Source of the DNA: Papaver somniferum
Taxonomy: Eukaryota; Streptophyta; Magnoliopsida; Ranunculales; Papaveraceae
Length of the DNA stretch: 64,000 nucleotides
Reading direction: 5' to 3'
Assembly: GCF_003573695.1 (NCBI RefSeq)
Contig: NC_039362.1
Coordinates: forward strand, 6,300,088-6,364,087
Shown: one piece after another, positions 23,064 through 34,889 of the stretch
Layout of the letters: the number at the start of each line of letters is the position of its first letter
How positions within the stretch are numbered: the first letter of the stretch is position 1
The notes under the pieces: model-generated
Database searches by the model: none
Told to the model about the DNA's origin: nothing
The model's input: only the letters and a program-made list of their open reading frames with translations
Program-made: the position numbers and the translations under genes

Positions 23064-25416
23064 TCATGGCTTCCATGGGGGAGGGGGTTGTGGAGATGAA
23101 GGGGAAAATGGTGGGATAACCGTGAACATTGTGTTTTTATCTACCAGATTACCGCCACTAGCAGTCAACGATATCAAAGCCGCCACGAGTCCTGCATTTC
23201 CTGCCAAGCTTGGTTCTGTGTACTTGTAATACTTCCGCATATCATAAAATTCATCAAAGCCGTCAGGACCACCTACCATTGCTCCGACAATAATGTTTGG
23301 GTTAGACTTCGGGCTGTCTCGCCACTGGTACCCTCCAGTGCAAGAGTAATGGTAACCATCATCAGGAATCGAGAAACCTCGGTGATGAACCTGCTTAGGA
23401 TGCTTCTCCCCGAATCCTACTACATAGCTCATATTCATAGGATTTGCCCCCAGTATATAATCAACCTTTTATTTATCAACAATAAAACACATGATGAGTC
23501 AACCGTCGAAGCAAATACTATAAAATGTTTGAACATATAGATAGTGGTAGAACCTGAGAAGTGGCGAACTTCTTGACATCGTCCGCAACAATGTATCCAC
23601 CACCACAGAACCAGCCAGGCATGCCAGCTGCTTTCATGTAATCAACATAAACAGATGCTATAAACGCAGCATTTGCTGCATACTGCAAGTATTGAAAGCC
23701 TCTATGGTTCATTTGTATCAAACCACCTGCAATTAACATTCACCATCAATAATGATCATCAAACAGTAGTAATCTTAAGTTTCATCTCTTTTTATATAAG
23801 AATTTTGAAAGATAAAGGTGTGCACCTCCTGTAAAATTGTAGAAGTTGAATCTTTTAAGGAACGCACACATGTTAAGGTCGTTCATGTGATGATACTCTT
23901 TCAACATTGCTTCATAAGGGTAACCTGGACCCAGAAAGATCCGCAACCTTGTTAAAAGAAGCCGGGCGCCAGGCAGCTTATTGTCCCAGCTAAGGGCCCT
24001 TGACTCTGGTGTTGACAGAAAGGCATGCTTGTCCGGATTGGTGGCAATGGTAAGATAACTACAATTGCCGGATGCGTAGAACATCCAGGATGCGGCCCAC
24101 AAGAACTCATCATAAAAACCTGATGATTTGTACATCTGTGCAGTAACTTCATTCATTTTGCTATCAGATTGACCCTTGCTATGATCCCTTGCAAACTCGA
24201 ACAAGGCAGTAGCACCTTTCATGAGTTTCTGTGAGTAATTCTTGTCGTCAATGAAAACAATGGAGGCAGATGCTAGCGCTGCAGCAACTTCACCGGCCAG
24301 GTCAGCTGCTTCGTATGCTCTATGCACCGGACGGGAATATGCCATGTCTTCTGGTCTTTGCCAGCAGCGAAGATCATCCGCTTCACCTACCTGTAGTATA
24401 TTAAACAAATAAGCATTTGAGAAAATCATAGGGCACTTTCGGGACTAATTCATGTAATTTTCCACTATATATATACTAAGTCAAAGATTGTTATTTGGGC
24501 TTCAGAGGATCATTTTTGTACATTGTGTATCAAAACTGAAGGAACTCTAAGTAAACAATATGCCAGAAATTACACAAACCTGGCTAACAATATGATCGAT
24601 AGTCGTGGCAGAGGAATCAAAAGTAAGAAGGAGGTAGTCTGTCCCCCATCTGATGATATCTCTTATATGATCATATTCCTCCACTGCTCTGTATTTATGA
24701 CCATATTCTATCGTACTCCAACTTAGCATAGTCATTGAGAACGCCATGGGGAAACTGATCTTCATATTGTTACCAGCATCATAATACCCTCCTATCAGTT
24801 GACCTTTCCCATACTTGAACCCATCTTTCAGCCCAGAATCCTGTCTCCATGAAATGTTTTTACTCGTCGGCAACCTCCCCGCTGCACAGTTTTGCGACTC
24901 AATTAAAAACATAAACTGAACGAATTTGAACACAAAGAAGGAAATATTGAAAAATGATCTGAACTAGTGCAAAGTTCTCTCAGAAGCAAGGATATGCTCT
25001 GCGTCTTGCATATAGACGGTTGAATAAGAACTTGCAATAAGATTACAGTCGAATAAGAACTTGCAAAAACACATCATACAAACAGAAAAGGAATTCAAGT
25101 CGAGGGACTTACACATTTGGGCGTCAAAGAATTGAAGCGCTTTGGTGAGAGCAACCTTGTATTGATCTGGAGGTGGAGGATTGTTTTGGGGCTGCGGCCA
25201 ATTCTTGACTATTATTATTGGAAGAGCAATGATTACAGAAGCTAAAACAATAGCCCAGAAACACCTTTTTAGTGCTAGATGACTCGATCTTCTTCTTTTC
25301 ATCTCTTTGGGTTTTAAAATCCAACCCTTTTTTATTTCTTCTAACTTCTTTTGTAGTTCTTGTTCTTCTTCTTCCTCTGGGATAGTCTCCAAACGAGCAT
25401 TTGCAGCACTAAACAT
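23064..25416 (-). CDS. KORRIGAN-type membrane-anchored endo-1,4-beta-glucanase (GH9)
   Basis: Five exons read on the minus strand: 25416-25113, 24881-24580, 24390-23826, 23726-23554 and 23465-23064; all introns have GT-AG ends and all phases join without a break (581 residues). The N-terminus is acidic and cytosolic ([10 protein letters not shown]), with a single membrane segment at about residues 52-70, so a type II protein. The GH9 catalytic domain follows: GGYYDAG (133-138), [23 protein letters not shown] and [12 protein letters not shown] with the acid Glu532. Four N-glycosylation sites (NIS, NCS, NFT, NMS) suit the lumenal or wall side. KORRIGAN proteins trim glucan and support cellulose synthesis. 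Oddity: the Asp that acts as catalytic base in the DAGD motif is Asn139 (codon AAC, 24769-24771), so activity is doubtful. The start is the first ATG; family members are usually about 620 residues. Confidence 0.92.
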
Positions 25417-25880
25417 TTTCAAAGTTTAGAATACAACAACAAGAAGAAACAAGGTGGAGAAGAGAAAAGAAAAGAAAAGAAAAGAAAAGATGCAAATAAA
25501 TGTAAGAAATGCCTTGAAATTAAGTAGAAGAATGGTTGGAATGGTTTGCAAGAAATGCCTTGAAATTAAAGCCATTTATGAATGTAGTGCCAGCAGTTGC
25601 TGTTAGCCAAAAAAAGAAAAGATGAAAAAATTGGTGAATTATGATAGATAAAAAGAGAAGAGTGAAACAGATTGAGAGGCTTTCTTGGAAAATCCATACT
25701 AACATCAAGGTAGTGGCAGCAGGTGTGAATTTGCTAAAAAAGAAAAAGATAGAATTATGGCAGATAGAGAGTTAAAACAGAATTAACTTTTTCAAATGCA
25801 AAGCCTAACCTCCAGAAGTACGGTTTCCAATTGAAACACTCTACAAAAATCAAATGAAACTTACAATCAAATTAGACTGC
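25417..25880 (-). promoter_or_regulatory. Upstream region of the GH9 gene
   Basis: On the minus strand this is the leader and promoter side. It contains a CT-rich microsatellite (25463-25490) and a duplicated 19-base block, aagaaatgccttgaaatta, at about 25504 and 25551. No clear TATA box was identified. Its promoter role rests on position alone. Confidence 0.35.
25463..25490. repeat. (AAAAG)n microsatellite
   Basis: About five units of aaaag lie some 50-75 bases upstream of the GH9 ATG; on the gene strand they read as a CTTTT pyrimidine tract, a common plant core-promoter or leader feature. Confidence 0.85.
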
Positions 25881-27632
25881 ATTTCACCGATCATTCAAAC
25901 TCGACGGTCGCCGTTATCTTTGAAGGTCCACCTGACGGCACTGTAACATCTGGATCGGTCACTGAGTTGACTCGTCCGAGTGCAGATTCAGGCAGAGTTT
26001 CCACTGTATCTGCCGGATGCAGGCCAACTTTTTCTTCCCTGCACATTGATTCAAGCCATTTCATACAGTGCCTAGCATTCATCTACTTCACTCACCATAA
26101 CACAACCTTCTCAACAGTTTCATCCTCCAACAATCTTCTAAACAGCTTCAACTCCAGCTACCATTTTGCCTCAGCATCACTCATGTACTACTGTGTGGTG
26201 CATAACTTGGACAACTCACTGTCTGCAACTCAGCTCAAACCATCAACCAACACAAAGCAATTTGTAACTCCATCTTCCACAGCGTAGACACCATTGCACC
26301 ACCACCTGTAGCTGACACCAATTGAACATTACCTCCAGGCCATCTCCTTATCCAAACATCTTTTCCTCTTTGCTTTGTACTTCAGGTTGCGCCTCCACCA
26401 GCACCACCTGACTCAAGCATAATTACAAACTCATTGCAGGAACAGCTTCTTCTTAACCACCAACAGCAGCACCCCAAAAATCTCAGCACCACCATCTTCA
26501 TCTCCAACTCAACTCCGGCCATTACCATTATTGCCTCTAACCCTTGGTGCGCATCCATACAGTTATTGCTTTCGCCTCAACTCTTTCCATTCTGCATTAA
26601 CTGCTCATCAGCCATCAATTCACAGATCTCATTCTTCCATGACACAGTACCACCTCTTAACTCAGTACCATTACTGTCAGTCTCCTAACACAGATTCATC
26701 CAGCATCACCAGCACAAAACTCCCCAGCTGCGATTCATCTCTTCATTGCCAAAGCCATTGCCTTCACCATTTCTAAACCCACTTCTGTTGCAATTGTACC
26801 ACCACCTGCAGTTACTAAGTCTAGCGTGTAACCCATTTTACCAACAGCAGTCATAATTCAGCTTCACTACCATCTCATCAACATCAGACAACAATCTTCC
26901 CTGATTTCTTCCTTGTTGCCAATTACATCACCTCCATTTTCTGCATCTACAACCAAACCCTAACCTCCATACCACCATATCTTCTCCGTGACTTCAATTT
27001 CACCCAATAATCCATGGCAGGGACATCTTCTTCACAAACTTTCTTATTTTTGCTTAAATCCATCTAAACCCTAATTATAGCAGTCCATCATGCCTGTAAA
27101 CATCAACAGCCTCAATCACCGAACCCTAAACTCCATTTCTCCTTCAATTTCTGTTGTAAATTTGATTATCAAGCAAAACCCATCTCTAATTCCTCACTGG
27201 AAACACCAAAAACACGGAATCTTCTCATAATTCATAGCATGAGTATCTTCCTCTCTATGTAAGATTCAGAAATCCTCATCTTCGTTTCTCTCCACTGTGT
27301 TCTTCTCGTTCCTTACAGACCCAAGTCATTCATGGCTGCATCAATTCATAACTCGACCCATCTCTTAGTTTTCTTCATAGATTCCTCTGGTTCTCAACTG
27401 CGCCTCCATTTTCGTTTGTAGTGAAGAAAGAAAGAAAGAAAAAAAGGTAGTTCCAATGTGTGAAACTTCTCGACCTAGTTTGTAGGATTAGACTCTGAAC
27501 CGTGCACCTGATTCTCGATAAGACTGGGTCTTATGGGCATGCCCAACCCCTTCCCAAGCTAAAACAGCGTGGCCAAAAGGGTGTCTTTCTGCAAGGCTTT
27601 TCTAGTGTGCGGGGATCCCAATGAAAAGACTC
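25881..27632. other. Gene-poor, CT-rich stretch with a possible gene fragment
   Basis: The plus strand is rich in cacc, ttcatc and ccatt, like the reversed interior of the MULE at 6390-8702 in style, though I could not align them. On the minus strand 26082-25891 encodes 63 residues ending SKITATVEFE, with ordinary amino-acid use; it could be a terminal exon or captured fragment of a host gene that I do not recognise. Overlapping plus frames (25967-26287, 26434-26776) are low-complexity and not credible. Confidence 0.3.
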
Positions 27633-27800
27633 CGAGAACGGCTATCCATTAGCCGTTTTTAAAAAGCATAAAACGTTCATTCATTAATCGTTCTTCTCAA
27701 TGATAACGGAAAATCATTGTCTGTTCCAGTGAACGGCTACTCATCAACTGTTTTTCCTTTCCTAGAACGGTTAATGGCTAGCCGTTTCTTAACCTTTTTT
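27633..27800. mobile_element. Hairpin-rich small element (MITE-like)
   Basis: Four successive palindromic units occur: gaacggctatccattagccgtt, aacgttcattcattaatcgtt, gaacggctactcatcaactgtt and gaacggttaatggctagccgtt. The outer two are near mirror copies, so the whole block is also an inverted repeat. No ORF. It could be a foldback MITE; target duplications were not resolved. Confidence 0.5.
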
Positions 27801-27968
27801 CATTTACATTCTATGTACACTCATTTGCAGTTTCTGTTTTTTTTTTGACGCTAGATGGGTAGACACAGCTGAGGTTAAATGTCGTATTTAGTTTGTAGAA
27901 TATGGCTGTTGTAGTGTACACATGGAGTTGTTAAGTCGTATTTAGTTTGTAGAATATGTAAATATAAG

Positions 27969-30948
27969 TGAAAAGGCGAGGGTACCCAAATATACCTCAA
28001 GCTTAAACTTTTCCTACCTATAAGTCCTTTCTCCGAAAGTGATTGTCTATGGACTGAGTCGAGACAATACAACCAATCGGTTCACACTTCGTGTGATCTT
28101 CTATGGATACGAGATCGAGACAATACAATAACGAAGTATGTTTACTTGATACAAAGGTTCGGACTTAACCAAACACAATAGGATTGTTTATCAAGTAAAT
28201 AGGAACTAACGTTTGTGTAATTTACTTTAATTATAATAAAACAATTATAATGCGGAAATATAAAGTAAATGACACGGCAAGATTTTGTTAACGAGGAAAC
28301 CGCAAATGCAGAAAAATTCCGGGACCTTGTCCAGAATTGAATAGTCTCAAGATTAAGCCGCTACACAAAATTACACCTAACTTCGTATAGTTGAGACCAA
28401 GCAACTAAACCTATAGTTCATCTAGTTCCGTATGTATTCCCACGCCTCCAACTTATAAATAAGTCACGTACTTGGAAAAATTCCTTTGGTTCGTATTCCA
28501 AACAGTAAAGGAACAACAAATCTGTTTGGTATCAACTCTATTCAACCAAGTGATATGAGTCGGACAAAGGCTCTTCCGTGTATCTTAACATAAACTCCTT
28601 CGTCAGGTCCTTAGATATATCTTATGTTCAATTACTGAAGTAATCGTTTAAGATTAATCCAACAACGCTCTTAATCCAAAGAATTGTATTGATCCCGATC
28701 TACTCAATTAATTAATCCAATCTACCACAAGGATAAACCGGTTATTAATTGGATCCTTTTTTACCAAAACAAGTATTATGCACATCAAAGATTATAAACC
28801 CAAGTCAGATCTTCAATATCTTCTTTGTCTTCAAATCTTCTTAAATCTTCAATGAAAACCTGCACACAATCACTTGAATCTCTTGTTATCAATCACGCAC
28901 AGAATGGAGTCTGTTAACAATGGATTATCACAAGATCGTCTTTAGAACTAACAACATTCTAAAGATCCCAGGAAAAAACCCCGAGACATAGTCGACATTA
29001 AACATACACTGTATTAAGCCGCTACAGACACTAGCCTACTCCAAACTAACTTCGGTCTGGACTGTAGTTGAACCCCAATCAATCTCACACTGATCAAAGG
29101 TACAGTTGCGCTCCTTACGTCTCTGATCCCAGCAGAATACTACGCACTTGATTCCCTTAGCTGATCTCACCCACAACTAAGATTTGCTACGACCCAAAGT
29201 CGAAGACTTTAATAAAAAAAATTTGTATCAGACAAAAAGTCTGCATACAGTAATAGATAAGTCTTACTATCACAGAAATACCTACGAGTTTTGTTTCGTA
29301 TTTTGATAAATCAAGGTGAAGAGGAATCAGTTGATAACCCAGACTTATATTCCTGAAGAACAACCGAGTATTGTGAATCACCTTACAATAATCTTAATCT
29401 ACGCGGCGAAAGAAGATATTGAGAAATCACAAACGATGAGACGAAGTGTTTGTGATTACTTTTCTATCTTGCCTATCAAGAGATATAAATCTCGAGCCAA
29501 TTATTACAATCGTACTCAAAACGATAGAAACAACAAGATCATATCACACAACTACGATAAAAGTAGTATCGGTCTGGCTTCACAATCCAAATGAAGTCTT
29601 TAAGTCGTTAACCTGGTTTAAGAGAGAGAAAAAAAGGTTAAAGGAGAATCGACTCTAGCTTAGCAAACTAGTATCACACGTAAGGTGTGTGGATTAGGTT
29701 TCCCAGTTGATATAGTTCTCCTTTATATAGTCTTTCAAATCAGGGTTTGCAATTAATGTTAGCTTAGTAACAAAGCATTCAATATTCATCGTTAGATGAA
29801 AACCTTATTAGATTCAAGATAATATTTCTCAACCGTAAAATCGAAAACCTAGCTTGTTACACACAAATAAAATGTCCAATTTTGGGTTTATGAACCGTAC
29901 CCAAACATTAACTTTTGTTGGTTCAACAATAGTTAACCAATGGTTAGCCATATGATCACTTTCATATCAACCATATTATTCTTCACCATAACTAGTCCAA
30001 ATGACTCAAATGAACTAGTTAGAGAGTTGTTCAATTGCTTAAATCTTATGTAACTACACAAGACACAATCGAAGCAAAAACGGTTTGATTCACTCGAATC
30101 AGTTCATGAACTTTATAGACACGGTTTGCAAAAGCATTCCTTAGTTTATATAAACACGAGTTCAAGAACAATCGGTTTTAGATATAACCAACTCAAGTTC
30201 GCGGACTGGGTTCGCGGACTTAAGCTCATGGACGGAGTACACAAGCTCCAGCAAAAATTCTCGGGTCGAGAACTTCCGCCAGTTCGCAGACTGAGTTCGC
30301 GGACTTGGATCACACCACTTCCATTTATCTTGATCAACAAAGTTGGAAAACTTTGGTTCAAGGAATAAGGACTTATGAATATATGTGTTTCCACAACAAT
30401 GCTTATATCCTACTAATGGTTATGTAATCTAAACTCTCATTTCAATCATTGAGACATTCTTAGAGGACGTTATATAGCCGTTATTCACAGACCATTTTTC
30501 TTCAGAGCAATTCTCAAAGTGACTGAAACATAACATGACTTTCGTCACTAGGTAAAGATGAACTTGGCTAAAGCGAAAGCTTTACCAACACATATTTCGG
30601 GAAATAGATATGCGAGATAAACTCAGTTCGAAATAGCAAATGTGTATAATAAAAGTCTATATCAAAACGACTTTTATCTCAAGAGTATGAGATAAAGTAA
30701 ATAGACTTTTGAGTAAGTTCAAGTCTCCACATACCTTTTAGTCGATGAAGATCCTCCAGTTCCTTGAGTAGTCCTTCGTCTTGTATGATGATTGTCATGG
30801 AGTCTTGAGCTCAACTACACTTTCTATCCTAGTCCGAAACCTTTAGCTATATAGGCTAGAAATCAATATTTATAGTTTTGATAACTAACATTGACAAACA
30901 TGCTTGAGATAGCAACGCATGCGAGTTCGACCGAGCAATGCTCTAACG
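27969..30948 (-). repeat. Chimeric A/B LTR, 3' LTR of a reversed copia-like element
   Basis: On the minus strand it starts TTAGAGCATTGCTCGG next to a polypurine tract and ends ...gggtaccctcgccttttca. Its outer part (27969-28972) matches the 3' part of LTR-A (about 10700-12430). Its remainder (28973-30948) matches family B (compare 32090-34009). Each part carries its own copy of the gttaacgagg/ccgggacc block. The first bases read CG instead of TG, so one terminal base is mutated. No ORF. Confidence 0.7.
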
Positions 30949-30960
30949 ATCTCCCCCTTT
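30949..30960 (-). other. Polypurine tract of the reversed copia-like element
   Basis: On the minus strand aaagggggagat directly precedes the LTR start. It marks 27969-30948 as a 3' LTR and places the interior to the right. A second similar tract (aaaagggggagaat on the minus strand) is near 31360-31375. Confidence 0.7.
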
Positions 30961-31701
30961 GTCGATTTTACTGGCAAAAATATTACTACATATGGAATAA
31001 AAAAAATATATAAATAAACTTTGTAGCTCCTATTCCACATGCCTAATCTTTAACATTACTCGAAATCTTCGTCACTTCCAAGTACTCCAATGATCCCAAA
31101 GGTTTTAAGTTTAGCAGCATCGTTGTTGAAAATCCTTAGCTATAACAACAACAAAACAGTAGTTCCCAATCATTGTTATACAGTGTCATAGTATCATTAG
31201 ACAGCGTCAAAGTCCAATTGTATCACAACTTCAACAATAATACTATGGTAATATGTATCACTCCTCCTTAGTCAATACTCCATCTCACATGGAAACCACT
31301 CCCCCTTACATAATGATCCGAAAACCATATGTATTTGTAGTGTGAACTACATATTAATTCTCCCCCTTTTGTCAATAAAATTGGCAAAGGTACAAGATTG
31401 GGATTCTAATGAAATTTCCTAAAGAGACATTTCATGACCAAAAGAAAGAAACACATATCATCTTATTTAGATGCAATCATAAAGCCGAAGCTAAATGCAT
31501 TCATCAAGAAGTTTAAAGATACAAGATAACCCCTAAAATATTCCACAGCCGCACTCCCCACAAAGATTTGGAAATTATGCACAAGTTCAATTAAGAATTA
31601 TCCCCCATAATATGTCATTCCCGAAAGAACAACAAGAGCGACCTTAATTTCGAAAGAAAAGAAGGATTTTTATCGGACACTAAAAACCATAAAGAAATGA
31701 C
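30961..31701 (-). other. Interior of the reversed copia-like element, 3' part
   Basis: Non-coding sequence with repeated attgacaaa/ttggcaaa-type motifs around a second polypurine-like tract, typical of the region after pol in SIRE-like elements. It continues at 34015 after the nested LTR. No ORF. Confidence 0.5.
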
Positions 31702-34009
31702 TGAAAAAGTGGAGGTCTACCAACACCACCCAATATTTCGCATAGCAATCTGTATGAACAAACTCGAATATACTTTTAAGAGATTCAAAAAAACTCAATC
31801 AATTAAAAGTAGATCATCGAGTTTATATCTCAATCCCTCGATTTGATCTTTACTCAAGCAAATAGAAATCTGCGAGTCTTTATCAAAGAGATATAAACTT
31901 GGACGGTACCAAAGACCAACATCCAAGGATCAATCAATATCAATCAACAACTGATAGGTCGGACTATTCAATTGATTGATCTAACGCACAACCTGTATTA
32001 TTTCTATTATATTAAACAAAATATAATGCGGAAAGGAAAAAACACAGACACCAGAATTTTGTTAACGAGGAAACCGCATATGCAGAAAACCCCCGGGACC
32101 TAGTACATATTGAATACACACTGTATTAAGCCGCTACGGACACTAGCCTACTCCAAGCTAACTTCGGACTGGACCGTAGTTGAACCCCAATCAGTCTCCC
32201 ACTGATCAAAGGTACAGTTGCACTCACTACGCCTCTGATCCCAGCAGGATACTACGCACTTGATTCCATTAGCTGATCTCACCCACAACTAAGAGTTGCT
32301 ACGACCCAAAATCGCAGGCTTTAACAATAAACAAATCTGTCTCACACAGACAAGTCTATCGAAGGATAAATCTGTCTCTCGCAGATAAACCCTAAAAGAG
32401 TTTGTTCCGTCTTTTGATAATAATCAAGGTGAACAGGAACCAATTGATAATCCGGTCTTATATTTCCAAAGAACAGCCTAGATTAATCAATCACCTCACA
32501 ACAATCTTAATCGTATGGTAGCGAAACAAGATGTCGTGGAATCACAAACAATGAGACGAAGGTGTTTGTGATTACTTTTTATATCTTTCCTATCGTAGAA
32601 CTATCACTATCCAAGCTAATCAATATGATTTTACTCGTACGATAGAAGATGCAAGATCGGGTCACACAACTACGATTAAAGTAGTATCGATCTGGCTTCA
32701 CAATCTCAATTAAGTCTTTAAGTCGTTAACCTGGTTTTAAAAGAAGAAAACCAAAGGTTAAAGGAGAATCGACTCTTGCACGCAATCTAGTATCACACAG
32801 ACGTGTGGGGATTAGTTTTGCAGAGTTGCTAGATGTCCCATTATATAGTCTTCGAAATCAGGGTTTTGTCTTAGTTACAATGCAATCAATATCCACTGTT
32901 AGATGAAAACCTGATTTAGATCCAAGATAATATTTATAAACCGTTAGATCAAAAACTTAGCTTGTCATACACAAATGATTGTACGCTTCTAGGTTTGTTA
33001 ATCGCACCCAAACGTGTACATTGTAGGTTCAACAATAGTCTAACCGAAAGGTTAACCATATGAGCATTTCGTACCAACCATGTTCTTCTTCACCATAACT
33101 AGTTCAAATGACTCAAATGAACTAGTTAGAGAGTTGGTCAATTGCAAAGAAATCTTATGTAATTACACAAGACACAATTGAAGCAAAAACGATTTGATTC
33201 TCTCGAATCGGTTCATGAACTTTATAGCCACGGTTTTCAAAAGCATTCCTTAGTTAAATAAAGATGAGTTCAAGAACAATCGTTTTTAGACATAACCTAT
33301 TTAAGTTCGCGGACTTGGTTCGCAGACTTAAGTTCCCGGATGGAGTTCTCAAACTCCAGCAAATATTCTCGGATGAGAACTTCCGCCAGTTCGCGGACTT
33401 GGCTCACGCACTTCTCCGGTTCTCTTGATCAACAAAGTTCGCAGACTTCGGTTCAAGGAATACATTGGTTATATAGTCTAAACTCTCATTTCAATCATTG
33501 AAACATTCTCAGAGAACGTTATATATTTTGTATTCACAAACTATTTTTCGTCAAAGTAATTTTCAAAGTGATTGAAACTTATCATGACTTTCGTCACTAG
33601 GAAAAGATAAACTTGGTCGAAGCGAAAAGCTTACCTACACATTTTTCGAGATATGGATAGGCGAGGTATACTCGGCTCGAAATACCAAATGTGTATGATC
33701 TAGTCTATATATATAGCATACGACTTTTGTCTCAAAGAGTAGGATATAGAATAGATAGGCTTTTGAGTGACAAATAAGTTCAAGTCTCCACATACCTTTT
33801 AGTCGAGAAGTTTCGCCGGTTCCTTGAATAGATCTTCTACTTGTATGATGAATCTCCATGAAGTCCTTGAGCTCAACTGCACTTACTATCCTAGTCCGAG
33901 ACTTAGCTATAAGAGACTAGAAATCAAGACTTATAGTTTTGATCACTAACATTGACAAACATGCTTGAGATAGCAACGCATGCGAGTTTGACCGAGATAT
34001 GCTCTAACA
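31702..34009 (-). mobile_element. Solo LTR, family B, 2308 bp
   Basis: On the minus strand it begins TGTTAGAGCATATCTCGG and ends ...ccacttttTCA; the end resembles that of LTR-A. The flanking 5-mers are atgac (31697-31701) and ataac (34010-34014), an aged target duplication with one mismatch. It shares most of its length with 1-1273 and 28973-30948. It lies inside the interior of the reversed copia-like element. Confidence 0.7.
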
Positions 34010-34014
34010 ATAAC

Positions 34015-34889
34015 CACAAGAGAACCCATGATTAATTTAATCAGAATACACAATCAAACTAATCACTAAAGTAATCAATTTAATTGATCATACTCACATA
34101 AGAGAATCTATGGAGCAATGACTAAGTTAATCATGAAAATAATCAACCCATTCAAGAACGCTCAGACATAAGAAAACTTAAGGAGTCATAACTAAATAAC
34201 CAAACGAGATGATTAATTTAGTTCAATATACTCGACATAAAGTACCTTGCGGAACAACAACAAATCTAATCATAAATAATCAACTTGGTTGTTTAGTACT
34301 CAACATAAGACACATTACGGAGTCTCACAATAATACATAAAATGTGGATCAGGGAAGATCAATTACTACAGAATACACAAGGATTCATTCTATTTTTCCA
34401 TCACTATTCTCATAACGACATTTAATAGACATAATCCTTGCAAAGAAAAGATTTTAACCTATCTTCCATCAATAATTGACAGTATAGGCTTAACTTTTGT
34501 ATTTACAAAAGTCCATTCATTCTTTCATCAATACACGCATATCAACTCATGAACGACTTTATTTTTGACAAGATATGGGACAATCATAGTTTACGGACGC
34601 AAACACACATATCCCATAATATTGCAATATATGAAATCATAAAGATTAATATTGCAAAAATCATCTTCCAAACAATTTTAGAATTCAAACCAATAAGTCT
34701 AAACATGAAGATGAAAACGTTGGACATAGCTATGTGTAATCACAATGATGGTTATTCCAACCTCTAGCTATTCTTCTACATAAAAATAGAAAAAATAAAA
34801 GATTTACTAGATAAACTAATAAAACCTTTTATGCCAACGTCGAACACGAACTGAAGTCATATAGATGGTTCTGGAACCTCATGAGTCTT
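34015..34889 (-). other. Interior of the reversed copia-like element, continued
   Basis: AT-rich non-coding sequence with loosely repeated blocks (gaatcaatttaatc, acataagagaa). The small plus-strand frame at 34549-34767 is not credible as a gene. The element's pol and 5' LTR are not in the window and were probably lost where the CACTA-type element begins. Confidence 0.4.

Noticed and set aside
23064..25416. Secreted (non-anchored) GH9 cellulase
   Set aside because: The N-terminus is an acidic cytosolic tail plus one internal hydrophobic segment, not a cleavable signal peptide.
25967..26776. Plus-strand ORFs upstream of the GH9 gene
   Set aside because: Composition is dominated by Ser, Thr, His and Leu from CT-rich sequence; no start context or homology recognised.
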